From Verrucomicrobium sp. BvORR034 (lineage in GTDB: Bacteria; Verrucomicrobiota; Verrucomicrobiia; Verrucomicrobiales; Verrucomicrobiaceae), in contig NZ_BATQ01000067.1 in NCBI RefSeq assembly GCF_000739635.1, positions 1-64,000 of the forward strand: 64,000 nucleotides of DNA, written 5' to 3'. Shown piece after piece: positions 42,563 to 53,068 of this stretch. Within the stretch, counting starts at the first letter, position 1; each line of letters opens with the position of its first letter. Under the pieces are notes generated by a model. That model was not told the origin of the DNA. It saw nothing but the letters and a program-made list of their open reading frames with translations, and ran no database searches. Both the position numbers and the translations under genes were made by a program.

Positions 42563-44428
42563 ATGGTCATTGATCTTTCCTCACGTTTGCAGGGTCCCCT
42601 TAAGCGGAATCTCTACAAACTCGCAGCTCCTGTCGTAGAGCGCGGACTCGCCATCCGTTCGTTCAACCACTTGTATGAACGCACTCGCGACCGCTACCTG
42701 AAGCACCCGGACTACCCTTCCGCACGGGCGTGGTTCTCATCGGGACTTCAGGAGATCGGCACGAAGTATGAGGTGGATCTGCCTCAGAACTTTACCTTCC
42801 CCGCGGAAGGACCGCTGATCATTGTTTCGAATCACCCCTTTGGCATTCTCGATCCGGTGATTCTGGGGGATCTGATCTCCCAGTATCGTCCCTATGTGAG
42901 GTTCATGACGAACTTCCTTCTGGGTGAGATCGAGGAGATGCGTCCCTGGATCATTCCGGTGGATCCTTTCAACGGGGAGAACAGTGCCCAGCGCAACCTC
43001 GGTCCTATGAAAGAGGCGTTGCGCTTCCTCAAGCAGGGGGGTGCGCTTGCCATCTTCCCGAGCGGAGAAGTGGCCCACTTCAAGATGGGCCGCGGCGTGG
43101 AGGAGAGCCCCTGGAGCTCCCATGTGGGGGCTCTCGTTCGTCGCACAAAGGCCACCGTCCTGCCGGTCTATTTTGAGGGGCAGAACAGCATGTTGTTTCA
43201 TGGGGCCGGTCTGGTGCATCCCATGTTGCGCACCGGTCTGATCTTTCGCGAGTTATTTCATAATGACCAGGGCGTGGTGTCTGTGAAGGTGGGGCAGCCC
43301 ATACCCTTCAACCGCCTGCGCAAGTTTGAGGACGATGAGAGTCTCACCCGCTACCTCAGGCTTCACACTTTCATCTTGAGCCAGCGACCCAAGGCGCCGC
43401 TCAGAGGGCCCGGTGCAGTCGCGGCACCTGACGCTGACGCTCCGGCTCCGACTGGGGCTCCCGCGCTGACGCTTTCTCCTGACAGCCCGAAGTTGCAGCA
43501 GGTCTTTGAGGCCGAGATCGCCGCCCTTCGGCAGGCGGGCGGGCCCATTGCGCAGCAGGGCAACTTCAGCGTGTTTATTGCCGCGGCTCCGGAGATTCCC
43601 AACCTTCTGCGGGAAATTGGCCGGTTGCGCGAGGTGAGTTTCCGTCTTGTGGGAGAGGGGACCGGTGAGGATGTGGATCTCGACAAGTTTGATGACTACT
43701 ACCTGCACGTCTTCCTATGGGATGAGAAAGAGCGCCGCGTCGCGGGAGCCTATCGTCTTGGCCGTGCAGATATGATCATGCGTCGCTATGGCGCCAAGGG
43801 GCTCTACACGAGCACTCTGTTCAAGTTCCAGAAGCCTTTCCTGAAACACCTTGAGCAGGCGCTGGAGATGGGGCGCAGTTTTGTGGCCCCGAATTATCAG
43901 CGGAGCGTCTCGGCATTGCCACTCTTGTGGAAAGGCGTGCTGACCTGGGTGTGCCAGAATCCCCACTACACCAAGCTCTACGGACCTGTCAGCATCAGCC
44001 AGGCTTATCAGGGGCTCTCACGCAAGCTCATGGTGGAGTTCCTGCGGGAGAACAACTTTCATCCCGATCTGGCCACCCTGGTGAAGCCGCGGAAGCCCTT
44101 CCGCTATGGGAAGAATCGCAAGCTGCTGCGGGAGTTTATTTCCGCAGACCTGGGCAACGTGGATGACTTCTCCGCCCTCATCTCCAGCCTGGAGGAGGAC
44201 GGCAAGGGCATCCCGGTGTTGCTTAAGCACTACCTGCGTCTGAATGGCACGCTGCTGAGTTTCAACGTGGACAAGGACTTCGGCTCTTGTCTTGATGGCT
44301 TGATCCTCGTGGACGTGACGGAAACGGATCCCAAGCTGCTCTGCAAGTACATGGGGGAAGAAGCCTGCGCCAAGTATCTCAAGCACCACGGTGTGGGGAT
44401 TGAGGTGAAGGAGGAGGGGGAGAGTTAG
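42563..44428 (+). CDS. PlsC acyltransferase fused to OlsB-type GNAT acyltransferase (aminolipid synthase candidate)
   Basis: 621 aa from ATG 42563. The N-terminal half is a PlsC/LPLAT domain: VSNHPFGILDP (HX4D motif), PVDPFNGENSAQRNLG, IFPSGEVAHF (substrate-binding FPSG-E), VLPVYFEGQNS. After an Ala/Pro linker, the C-terminal half (about 330-620) is the OlsB/hemolysin-like GNAT domain: FRLVGEGTGEDVDLDKFDDY, HVFLWDEKERRVAGAYRLG, YTSTLFKF, GRSFVAPNYQRSVSALPLLWKG. In OlsF-type bifunctional ornithine-lipid synthases the order is the reverse (OlsB then OlsA). This enzyme probably makes an N-acyl then O-acyl amino acid lipid (ornithine or glycine type); the amino acid is not known. Confidence 0.85.
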   Translation: MVIDLSSRLQGPLKRNLYKLAAPVVERGLAIRSFNHLYERTRDRYLKHPDYPSARAWFSSGLQEIGTKYEVDLPQNFTFPAEGPLIIVSNHPFGILDPVILGDLISQYRPYVRFMTNFLLGEIEEMRPWIIPVDPFNGENSAQRNLGPMKEALRFLKQGGALAIFPSGEVAHFKMGRGVEESPWSSHVGALVRRTKATVLPVYFEGQNSMLFHGAGLVHPMLRTGLIFRELFHNDQGVVSVKVGQPIPFNRLRKFEDDESLTRYLRLHTFILSQRPKAPLRGPGAVAAPDADAPAPTGAPALTLSPDSPKLQQVFEAEIAALRQAGGPIAQQGNFSVFIAAAPEIPNLLREIGRLREVSFRLVGEGTGEDVDLDKFDDYYLHVFLWDEKERRVAGAYRLGRADMIMRRYGAKGLYTSTLFKFQKPFLKHLEQALEMGRSFVAPNYQRSVSALPLLWKGVLTWVCQNPHYTKLYGPVSISQAYQGLSRKLMVEFLRENNFHPDLATLVKPRKPFRYGKNRKLLREFISADLGNVDDFSALISSLEEDGKGIPVLLKHYLRLNGTLLSFNVDKDFGSCLDGLILVDVTETDPKLLCKYMGEEACAKYLKHHGVGIEVKEEGES

Positions 44429-44746
44429 GAGTTATGGATGATGGGTTAGGCGAGATCTAATGTGGGGTGCACAGGGCGTGCACTCAGAAAGGGGCTCGCT
44501 GAGGGATCTTGGCGAGTTACGGGGCCAGCTCCTTTTCGCCTGAAGCTAGCTGTTCGGAGCACAGTTTCAGTCTGCTCGATCGAGCGTCGCGGCAGCTTCT
44601 CCAATCTTCCTCCGCTCCCACCTTGTGCCGATTGCCAATGGGCGGCACAGCAGATTGCCAATCTGCGCTGCCGGTCAACTGTCTCCGCCTCGCGTGCTGC
44701 GGTTCGAGCTTCACACAGGCGTCCCGAAAGCGGCATTTCGGCCGCC
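44429..44746. other. intergenic region carrying a repeat family B copy
   Basis: 318 bases between convergent genes. No gene. It carries repeat family B copy 2 (44628-44674). Short ORFs here translate 'GSADWQSAVPPIGNR' in the repeat. Confidence 0.5.
44628..44674 (-). repeat. dispersed repeat family B, copy 2
   Basis: Reverse complement reads GCGCAGATTGGCAATCTG ... GCCGCCC ATTGGCAATCGG, homologous to 24535-24579. Two GATTGGCAAT-like half-sites flank a GCCGCC core. Confidence 0.7.
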
Positions 44747-45394
44747 TCACATCCACTCTTGCAGTGCGTCCAGCAACTCCCGGCCGTCTGTCTCGCCGTG
44801 CATGATGTCTGCCACCACTGGGGCGAGGTCCATGGATTCCAGCACCATGCGGTTGGAGATGCTGGCGGCATCTCGCTCTTCATGGGCGTAGTTCAGCACC
44901 AAGCCTGCGCACTTGAGCCCTCTGGCCTGGATGTTCTTTACTGTCAGGATGGTGTGGTTAAGGGCTCCGAGACGGTTGTTGACCACCACCAGTACAGGCC
45001 AGCCAATTTCCTGCGCGTAGTCCGCCAGGGTGTATCCTGGAGCGAGTGGTACTTCCCAACCGCCGGCACCTTCAATGAGCACGTGATCGACTCGGGAGGT
45101 GAGGTTGTCCAGGCTGCGCTTCAAATCGGCGAAGTCTAGCTTGCGGTTCTCAATCAGTGCCGCGGTGAACGGTGAGGCGGGCGTCTTGAGCCAGATCGGG
45201 TTGATCTCCTCCAGTGTGAATCCCGGCCCTTCGGCGCTGCCTTGGTGGAGCAGGATGGAATCCTGCCGACCCCCACAGCAAAAAGGCTTGAAGCCCGCCG
45301 CCTGAATGCCGCTCTGTTTCAGTGCATCCAATAGCAGGCGGGTTACATAGGTCTTGCCTGCGTCAGTATCGGTGCCGGTGATGAACAAGTTCAA
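44747..45394 (-). CDS. bioD: ATP-dependent dethiobiotin synthetase
   Basis: 215 aa. P-loop-like start MNLFITGTDTDAGKTYVTRL, diaminopelargonate-binding GFKPFCCGGRQDS, NPIWLKTPASPFTAA, and LIEGAGGWEVPLAPGYTLADYA are BioD signatures. It closes the ureido ring of dethiobiotin from 7,8-diaminopelargonate, CO2 and ATP in biotin synthesis. No other bio gene is in the window, so the pathway is scattered. Confidence 0.95.
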   Translation of the reverse strand: MNLFITGTDTDAGKTYVTRLLLDALKQSGIQAAGFKPFCCGGRQDSILLHQGSAEGPGFTLEEINPIWLKTPASPFTAALIENRKLDFADLKRSLDNLTSRVDHVLIEGAGGWEVPLAPGYTLADYAQEIGWPVLVVVNNRLGALNHTILTVKNIQARGLKCAGLVLNYAHEERDAASISNRMVLESMDLAPVVADIMHGETDGRELLDALQEWM

Positions 45395-45412
45395 GGGGAG
45401 AGGAGCGAGGGA

Positions 45413-45489
45413 GTTGAGGCGCTGCGCTGGTTGAGGTGGGCCGCAAGCGGGCCGTTGAGGCGCTACGCTGGTTTAGGCGCTACGCTTGG
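45413..45489 (-). repeat. repeat family E, tandem GTTGAGGCGCTxCGCTGG units, copy set 1
   Basis: Three related units: GTTGAGGCGCTGCGCTGG (45413-45430), GTTGAGGCGCTACGCTGG (45454-45471), and a degenerate TTTAGGCGCTACGCTTGG (45472-45489), with a GGCCGCAAGCGGGCC palindrome between the first two. Related units occur at 48917-48950 on the other side of the autotransporter-repeat gene. Strand assignment is arbitrary. Confidence 0.7.
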
Positions 45490-45539
45490 GGCAGGCAAGG
45501 GGCAATCTTTGATAGGTGGCGTGCCCGGCGGTGCCCTCA

Positions 45540-48500
45540 TCAACCCTGGGCGCGCTTCCGCCTCAAAACCAAGGCTGCAAACCCCAGGAAGAACAGTATC
45601 ATCCGTGATGGCTCGGGCACGGCGATGGCGATGATGCCTTCGGAGGCGAAGCGTGTGGTGTCCCATTGGTATCCGGATGAGAGGCTGGGCAGTACGAGGT
45701 CGCCCAAGCTGTCGGGGTTGAAGCCATTGAGGGCGATGGAACTGGCGTCAATGATGTCAAAGACTTCTGTGCCAGTGGGGGTGAATGCACCGAGACTGAT
45801 GTTGATCACGGTATTGGCATCCAGGCTCAAAAGTCCGCCCACGCTCAGTTTGTCGAAAACGGTGCTGGAAGCGAGATCGAAGTTGATCGTGCCTGAGACC
45901 GTGAGGTCTGACGCGAAGCTCAAGGTGCCGGTACCGAAGTCTGTGCCCACGGCGGCGGTATCCGCACCCATGATGAGCCTTCCTCCCACGCTGATGACGG
46001 TGCTGCCCGCGATGCGGCCAGTGCCACCCAGGCTGCCACCGCTGGCAACCGTGACAGCGCCCGTGCCCGTGCCGGAGCCGGAGAGGTTGGTCACCAGCAG
46101 GGTGCCTTGGGTGACGGTGGTCGGTCCATCATAGGTGTTGGCATTGCTCAGGGTGAGGATGCCGACGCCGGTTTTATTTAGGCTGTTGGATACCTGCGTG
46201 CGCAGCAGCGTGCCGGAGCCATCGTCCTGGAGTTTGAGGTAATCGCTCGCATTGAAGGAGACGACCGGAGTCCCACTTGCCATCGGATTGTAGCCGAATC
46301 CGAAGGTGGAGGTCCATCCTGACCCCACCACGGGTCCGGCCCCGCCGCCACCATTGCCAAAGCGGATCTCAATCGTGTGCCAACCATCGTTATTGGTCCC
46401 CATGCCGAAATCGGAAGTGATGTTGCCAGCTGGAGCGCCGTTGGCCGTCGTCGAGTTGGTGGTGGTGACGACGTTGTAGGTTGAGTTCGTCAAGACGACT
46501 TTGCCATCGACGATGATCTGTACGGAGTCGTCAATGTTCTCGGCAAAGGCAAACTTCCCATCGGCATCAAAAAACTGACCAGTGTAAACCCATGTCTCCT
46601 GATCGGCCCATTTTCCGGCAGTCGTCTTGTCTGCCGAGTACCCTGCAATGGCTGAGAGCACTTGGGCTCCGCCGGGGTTGGCCGTGGTGGTGTTGAACGA
46701 TGATCCAGCTGTGACGCGCCCCTCCCTCAGGCCTGCCACATACCCCGTCTGGCCTGAGACGACGCCGCTGATGGTGGTGTTGCCTGCTCCCGTGATGGTG
46801 AGGGTGTAGTCGGCCTTCACATTCCCGGCCAATGTAAGCGTCTGGCCGGCAGTGGCAGAATTCACCGTGGCGGCAGAACCGAGTGTCACGGGACCGCTCA
46901 CTGTGTTGTTTCCTCCGGAACTTTTGAGGGCTCCGGCACTCGCGACGCCTGTACCATTGATGATGATCTCCTCAGGTGTGGTGATGTTGTTCTGCAACTC
47001 CAGCGTGGCCCCTGAGACCACGCCTGTGCCTAAGGTGACGCCCGTCGTGCCTGTGCCCAGTGCATTGTTGTGTCGGGCTACCAAGGTGGTGTTCGCGCTC
47101 ACCTGGGTGTAGCCGCGGTAGGTGTTGTTTCCTCCTAGCACCACTGTGCCCGTGCCCGTACTGCTGGTGTACACGGAGGAGTCGCCGTCGAAGTTGTTGT
47201 TGGAGTTGCCACTGATGTTGCCGTTGAACGCTACGATGCTTGTCCCTTCGGCCCGCAGGGCGAGTTGCTGGCTGCTGCCACTGTTGTTGTGGGTAATGTT
47301 CCCGTTAAAGGTCGTGGTGCCAGTGGTCGCCTGCGTGCCCAGCGTGGTGGTGCCACCCGAGGCGTTGATCTGGACGCCCCGACTGATGGTGTAACTGCCG
47401 CTCGTAACCAGGCTTGCGGATGCCACCTGGATGGCAGCAGTGCTGTTGCCCAACTGCCCAGCCCCGCCGCCGCTGGCGATGTCCTGGTCCACCCGGAGCG
47501 TGCCACCCGTGACAATGGTGGTGCCAGTGTAGGTGTTGGCGTTGCCCAGAATCAAGGTGCCAGCGTCAGCCTTCATTAGGTTGCCTGAGCCCGAGATGAC
47601 CATGGTATTTGCCAGGGTGAGGGTGGCACCAGAGTTTACATCCAGTGTTCCGCCACTGCTTCCCAAGGTGATGCCACGATTGGCGTCATCCAAGGTGAAG
47701 CTGGCGCTGGCTTCGAGACCACCCCCGTTCAGAGTCAGTTGGTCCGCTGCGTAGGCTGCCGGATTTGCTCCCAGTCTATCTTCTGCGCCAACGCTTAGCA
47801 GGCCTCCATTGACCGTTGTCTTGCCGCCATAGCTGTTGGCCACCGTGAGGGTGAGCCGCCCGTTGCCGTTCTTGATCAAGTTGCGGGCGGTGCCGTCGTT
47901 GGTGATGGCCCCCAAGCTGACGGTGGTGTTGCCACCGGTTGCCGTTGAGTTCACGATGTTGAATGTAGCGTCAGCCGAGAAGGTGGTTGCGCCAAAGGTC
48001 AGGGTGGTCGCCGCATTGTTCGCCACATTCAACGTCGTGCTGTCGGCATTGACGGTGAGCGTGGCGCTGCCCATGGCGAGCGTGCCCATCCCAAACGTCT
48101 GCGAGCCACTGCCAGCGGTGGCGCGGCCCAGGGTGATTGTTGTCGCGGCGGAGACGGTGGTGTTCCGGTTGAAGGCGAGGCTGGTGTCATTGGCCAGCCA
48201 GAGCGTGCCACCATTGAGATTCACCGTGGCGGCACCGGTCCCCAAGGCATTGACGTTCGCTGTGGCACGCAGTGTTCCCACGTTGGTAGTCATAGTGCCT
48301 GTGAAGGTGTTGTTGCCACTGAGGACCAAAGTGCCCGTGCCGGTCTTCGTCAAAGCGCCCGTGCCACTCACCACGGAGCTGATGGTGCTGGTGCCTGACG
48401 CTACGGAAACCGTGTCTCCGCCCAGATCAAGCGTGCCGCCGGAGAGATTTACGGTGCCTTCTTCAATGGTGATCCCCAAAGGATTGATGGTGCCCGTGAC

Positions 48501-48818
48501 GGTAATGGCCTGGATGCCTGTACCATCCGCGCCAGCGCTGAAGACAGCGATATTGCCATCTGCCCACAGGCCCGGTGCGGCGGCTCCCGTGGCGTCGGTG
48601 TTCCAGTTCGAGGTTGTCGTGTCCCAAGTGCTGCTGCTGGCAGCACCCGTGCCTGCAGTGGTACCGTTGGCATCCCAATACAAAGACTGGGCCTGAACCT
48701 GTGCGGCGGGCGTTAGCGAGAGGCCGACTGTTGCTGCCAGGACGTTCAGGATGAGACTCATCCCACGACGAAGCAGGCGGACATTTCCCGTTGAAGGGGC
48801 CGAAGTATGAAAGCGCAT
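45540..48818 (-). CDS. autotransporter-strand repeat surface protein with PEP-CTERM anchor
   Basis: 1092 aa from ATG 48818. After a signal region (GMSLILNVLAATVGLSLTPA|AQVQAQ) come autotransporter-associated beta-strand repeats: ALTKTGTGTLVLSGNNTFTG, NLIKNGNGRLTLTVANSYGG, LMKADAGTLILGNANTYTG, LNKTGVGILTLSNANTYDG. Around residues 660-880 a PA14-like domain is inserted (GKWADQETWVYTGQFFDADG, FAENIDDSVQIIVDGKVVL, DGWHTIEIRFGNGGGGAG). The C-terminus is a PEP-CTERM tail: AVPEPSRMILFFLGFAALVL then RRKRAQG, for exosortase sorting. It should be a large surface adhesin or matrix protein. Strong codon bias produces many antisense ORFs. Confidence 0.88.
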   Translation of the reverse strand: MRFHTSAPSTGNVRLLRRGMSLILNVLAATVGLSLTPAAQVQAQSLYWDANGTTAGTGAASSSTWDTTTSNWNTDATGAAAPGLWADGNIAVFSAGADGTGIQAITVTGTINPLGITIEEGTVNLSGGTLDLGGDTVSVASGTSTISSVVSGTGALTKTGTGTLVLSGNNTFTGTMTTNVGTLRATANVNALGTGAATVNLNGGTLWLANDTSLAFNRNTTVSAATTITLGRATAGSGSQTFGMGTLAMGSATLTVNADSTTLNVANNAATTLTFGATTFSADATFNIVNSTATGGNTTVSLGAITNDGTARNLIKNGNGRLTLTVANSYGGKTTVNGGLLSVGAEDRLGANPAAYAADQLTLNGGGLEASASFTLDDANRGITLGSSGGTLDVNSGATLTLANTMVISGSGNLMKADAGTLILGNANTYTGTTIVTGGTLRVDQDIASGGGAGQLGNSTAAIQVASASLVTSGSYTISRGVQINASGGTTTLGTQATTGTTTFNGNITHNNSGSSQQLALRAEGTSIVAFNGNISGNSNNNFDGDSSVYTSSTGTGTVVLGGNNTYRGYTQVSANTTLVARHNNALGTGTTGVTLGTGVVSGATLELQNNITTPEEIIINGTGVASAGALKSSGGNNTVSGPVTLGSAATVNSATAGQTLTLAGNVKADYTLTITGAGNTTISGVVSGQTGYVAGLREGRVTAGSSFNTTTANPGGAQVLSAIAGYSADKTTAGKWADQETWVYTGQFFDADGKFAFAENIDDSVQIIVDGKVVLTNSTYNVVTTTNSTTANGAPAGNITSDFGMGTNNDGWHTIEIRFGNGGGGAGPVVGSGWTSTFGFGYNPMASGTPVVSFNASDYLKLQDDGSGTLLRTQVSNSLNKTGVGILTLSNANTYDGPTTVTQGTLLVTNLSGSGTGTGAVTVASGGSLGGTGRIAGSTVISVGGRLIMGADTAAVGTDFGTGTLSFASDLTVSGTINFDLASSTVFDKLSVGGLLSLDANTVINISLGAFTPTGTEVFDIIDASSIALNGFNPDSLGDLVLPSLSSGYQWDTTRFASEGIIAIAVPEPSRMILFFLGFAALVLRRKRAQG

Positions 48819-48916
48819 TGGGGGTTTTGATTTTTCGGGGTGAAATTTATCAAACCCGAGCGGCAAAACCTAGAAGAATTGCACCTTCTAAAGAAGTTGC
48901 TTAGTACATACAAGAA

Positions 48917-48950
48917 GTTGAGACGCGGCGCTGGTTGAGACGCGGCGCTG
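48917..48950 (+). repeat. repeat family E, copy set 2: two perfect 17-bp units
   Basis: GTTGAGACGCGGCGCTG occurs twice in tandem (48917-48933, 48934-48950). It is related to the units at 45413-45489 and lies 5' of the autotransporter-repeat gene, while the other set lies 3' of it. Confidence 0.75.
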
Positions 48951-49029
48951 GTGCAACATGTGGTTTGCGAGGCCGCAGTTTGCTTGCGTCCATCCATGGC
49001 TCCCGGCCACGTGTGTATGTGGTAGCCGC

Positions 49030-49165
49030 TTAGTCGGAGCGCGGAAGACCGCCGCAACTCCTTTGGAGTAGGGTTCGTCTTCTGGTCACCCCAACGTAGA
49101 CTCGCTGGAAGCTCGTTAACGTTGGGCTTTTAGCAGCATCCTCTTCGAGGAAGAGCTTCTAATGA
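49030..49165 (-). repeat. dispersed repeat family C, copy 2 (inverted)
   Basis: Same module order as 33060-33190 in reverse complement: CCTCTTCGAGGAAGAGCTT (49140-49158), CCCCAACGTAGACTCGC ... GTTAACGTTGGGC (49089-49127), and GACCGCCGCAACTCCTTTGG (49047-49066). Confidence 0.75.
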
Positions 49166-49311
49166 GGTCGGCCTGACTTGAGGCGGAACGGCGGCGCAAA
49201 CTCACCAGCCGTCCAAGCGACATTCACTGACGCACTGCCCACTGATTTACTTGGCCCGGAGACCAAGCTCATCCAGCAGGATCAAAAATCCTCCAATTCT
49301 CTTCAACGCGC

Positions 49312-50112
49312 CTAGCCGCCACCTTCACCCTTGCCTTTGCCCACGGGGGCGAGGAGGGCTTCGTGAGTCACGGCCATGGCGTAGTCGCGATTGAGCTTGG
49401 TGATCCAGCGCACGCTGATCTCCTTGGGGCAGGCGGCTTCGCACTCGTACTGGTTCGTGCAGTTGCCGAAGCCAGCTTCGTCCATGGTTTTCACCATGCC
49501 GAGCACGCGGCGGTGTTTCTCGGGCTGACCCTGAGGAAGGCTGTTGAGCTGGCCGGCCTTGGCCGAGACGAAGAGCATGGCGCTCGCGTTCTTGCAGGAG
49601 GCGACGCAAGCACCGCAGCCGATGCACTCGGCAGCGTCCATGGCGGCATCGGCCGCTTCTTTGGAAATGGGCAGCGAGTTGGCGTCTTGAGCGGAGCCCG
49701 TACGCACACTGATGAAACCGCCTGCGGCCTGGATGCGGTCGAAGGCGCTGCGATCCACCGCCAGGTCCTTGATCACCGGGAAAGCCTTGGCGCGGAAGGG
49801 CTCGATCCAGATGGTGTCGCCATCATGGAACTTCCGCATGTGCAGCTGGCAGGTGGTGGTGGCGCGCTCCGGACCATGGGGGATACCGTTGATCACCATG
49901 GAACAGGTGCCGCAGATGCCCTCGCGACAGTCGTGGTCAAAGGAAACCGGATCACCACCGGATTCGATGATGCGCTGGTTCACAATGTCCAGCATCTCCA
50001 GGAAGGAGGCGGTTTCCGGGATGTTGGTGGCTTCAATATCCTGGAAACTACCTTTGGCGTTGGCACTTGCCTGGCGCCAGACCTTGATGTGGAGATTGAG
50101 AGAGCGGGCCAT
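49312..50112 (-). CDS. sdhB: succinate dehydrogenase iron-sulfur subunit
   Basis: 266 aa from ATG 50112 ([14 protein letters not shown]). The plant-type 2Fe-2S site is [20 protein letters not shown], the 4Fe-4S site [15 protein letters not shown], and the 3Fe-4S site [16 protein letters not shown]. It passes electrons from SdhA FAD to the membrane haem/quinone subunit. The start is 49 bases after the sdhA stop. Third gene of the sdhCAB operon. Confidence 0.95.
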   Translation of the reverse strand: MARSLNLHIKVWRQASANAKGSFQDIEATNIPETASFLEMLDIVNQRIIESGGDPVSFDHDCREGICGTCSMVINGIPHGPERATTTCQLHMRKFHDGDTIWIEPFRAKAFPVIKDLAVDRSAFDRIQAAGGFISVRTGSAQDANSLPISKEAADAAMDAAECIGCGACVASCKNASAMLFVSAKAGQLNSLPQGQPEKHRRVLGMVKTMDEAGFGNCTNQYECEAACPKEISVRWITKLNRDYAMAVTHEALLAPVGKGKGEGGG

Positions 50113-50161
50113 GGTGGGGACGGGGAAAAAGGATGCGAAAAGACGAGGAACGGGGCGGGGA

Positions 50162-52180
<2,019 letters not shown>

Positions 52181-52249
52181 GGCAGGCAGCGGAGAAAGGT
52201 CGTGGTCAGAAAAGGGGATCGGAGCGGGAAAAGGGGTGGTGAATCGCGC

Positions 52250-52945
52250 TTACTTCACCCAGCCGAACATGACAGCGAGGGGGATGGAGCAGTTGCCGAT
52301 GAAGATGAGTCCGGCGTAGGCAAGACCCAGGCCCTTGAATACCGGCCAAGAGCGAGCGGTGGCCAGACCGAGCGTCTGGAACATGCTGGAGACCCCGTGG
52401 CTCAGGTGGGAGCAGAGCAGACCCATCGCAAAGATGTAGAAAATGGAGGCCGGAATCCAGGAAAAGCCGTGAATTACCATGGTGTACACGTCATGCACGG
52501 TCTCGCCATGGAGGTTGGCATGAAGGTCGCCGTAGTTGTTCCCCACATGCAGCGTGAAGTGGAGGATGTGGTAAACGATGAACGCCAGGACGGTGAGCCC
52601 GCTGAAGATCATGTAGCGGGAGGACTTGGAGGCCTGGATGGTGGCCTGGTAACCGTAGCGGTCCGCGCGGGCCACGCGATTCTCACGCGTGAGCTTGATG
52701 GTAAAGATAATATGGATGGCCACTGTGACGAGCAGGCCGATGCGGGCGATCCACAGCAGAGCTCCCATGCTTTGCAGCTTGTGCCCATAGGCATTCAGTG
52801 CGTCCGGCCCCAAGAAGACCAGGAGATTTCCGAGCATGTGGCCCAAAATGAAGATGACCAGAGCTGCCCCGGTGAGGGCTACAAGAAATTTCTTGCCAAT
52901 GGATGAACAAACAAACGCGGAAAGGGACTTAGTCAGGGCGCTCAT
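52250..52945 (-). CDS. sdhC: succinate dehydrogenase cytochrome b subunit (B-type, single membrane subunit)
   Basis: 231 aa from ATG 52945. About five membrane helices; haem-ligand histidine candidates in FILGHMLGNLLVFLG, IVYHILHFTLHVGNN, and FAMGLLCSHLSHGVSSMFQT. The absence of sdhD and the order C-A-B match the B. subtilis/Bacteroidota class with two haems b in one subunit. First gene of the operon. Confidence 0.9.
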   Translation of the reverse strand: MSALTKSLSAFVCSSIGKKFLVALTGAALVIFILGHMLGNLLVFLGPDALNAYGHKLQSMGALLWIARIGLLVTVAIHIIFTIKLTRENRVARADRYGYQATIQASKSSRYMIFSGLTVLAFIVYHILHFTLHVGNNYGDLHANLHGETVHDVYTMVIHGFSWIPASIFYIFAMGLLCSHLSHGVSSMFQTLGLATARSWPVFKGLGLAYAGLIFIGNCSIPLAVMFGWVK

Positions 52946-53068
52946 AGGCAGATATTCCAAGATGGCGATACGCCGCCGTTTGGCAAGAAGAGGCAAAAGA
53001 AAGTCTCAATTGTCTTGTCAAAATCAGCCACGGCGGAGGGGGTGTATTGAGGTTTTGTCGGTTAAAAA

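Larger units (their letters stand above)
48819..49311. other. repeat-rich intergenic region between sdhB and the autotransporter-repeat gene
   Basis: About 490 bases with no gene. It holds two perfect 17-bp tandem units of repeat family E (48917-48950) and the inverted copy of repeat family C (49030-49165). The remainder shows no recognisable structure. Confidence 0.6.
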
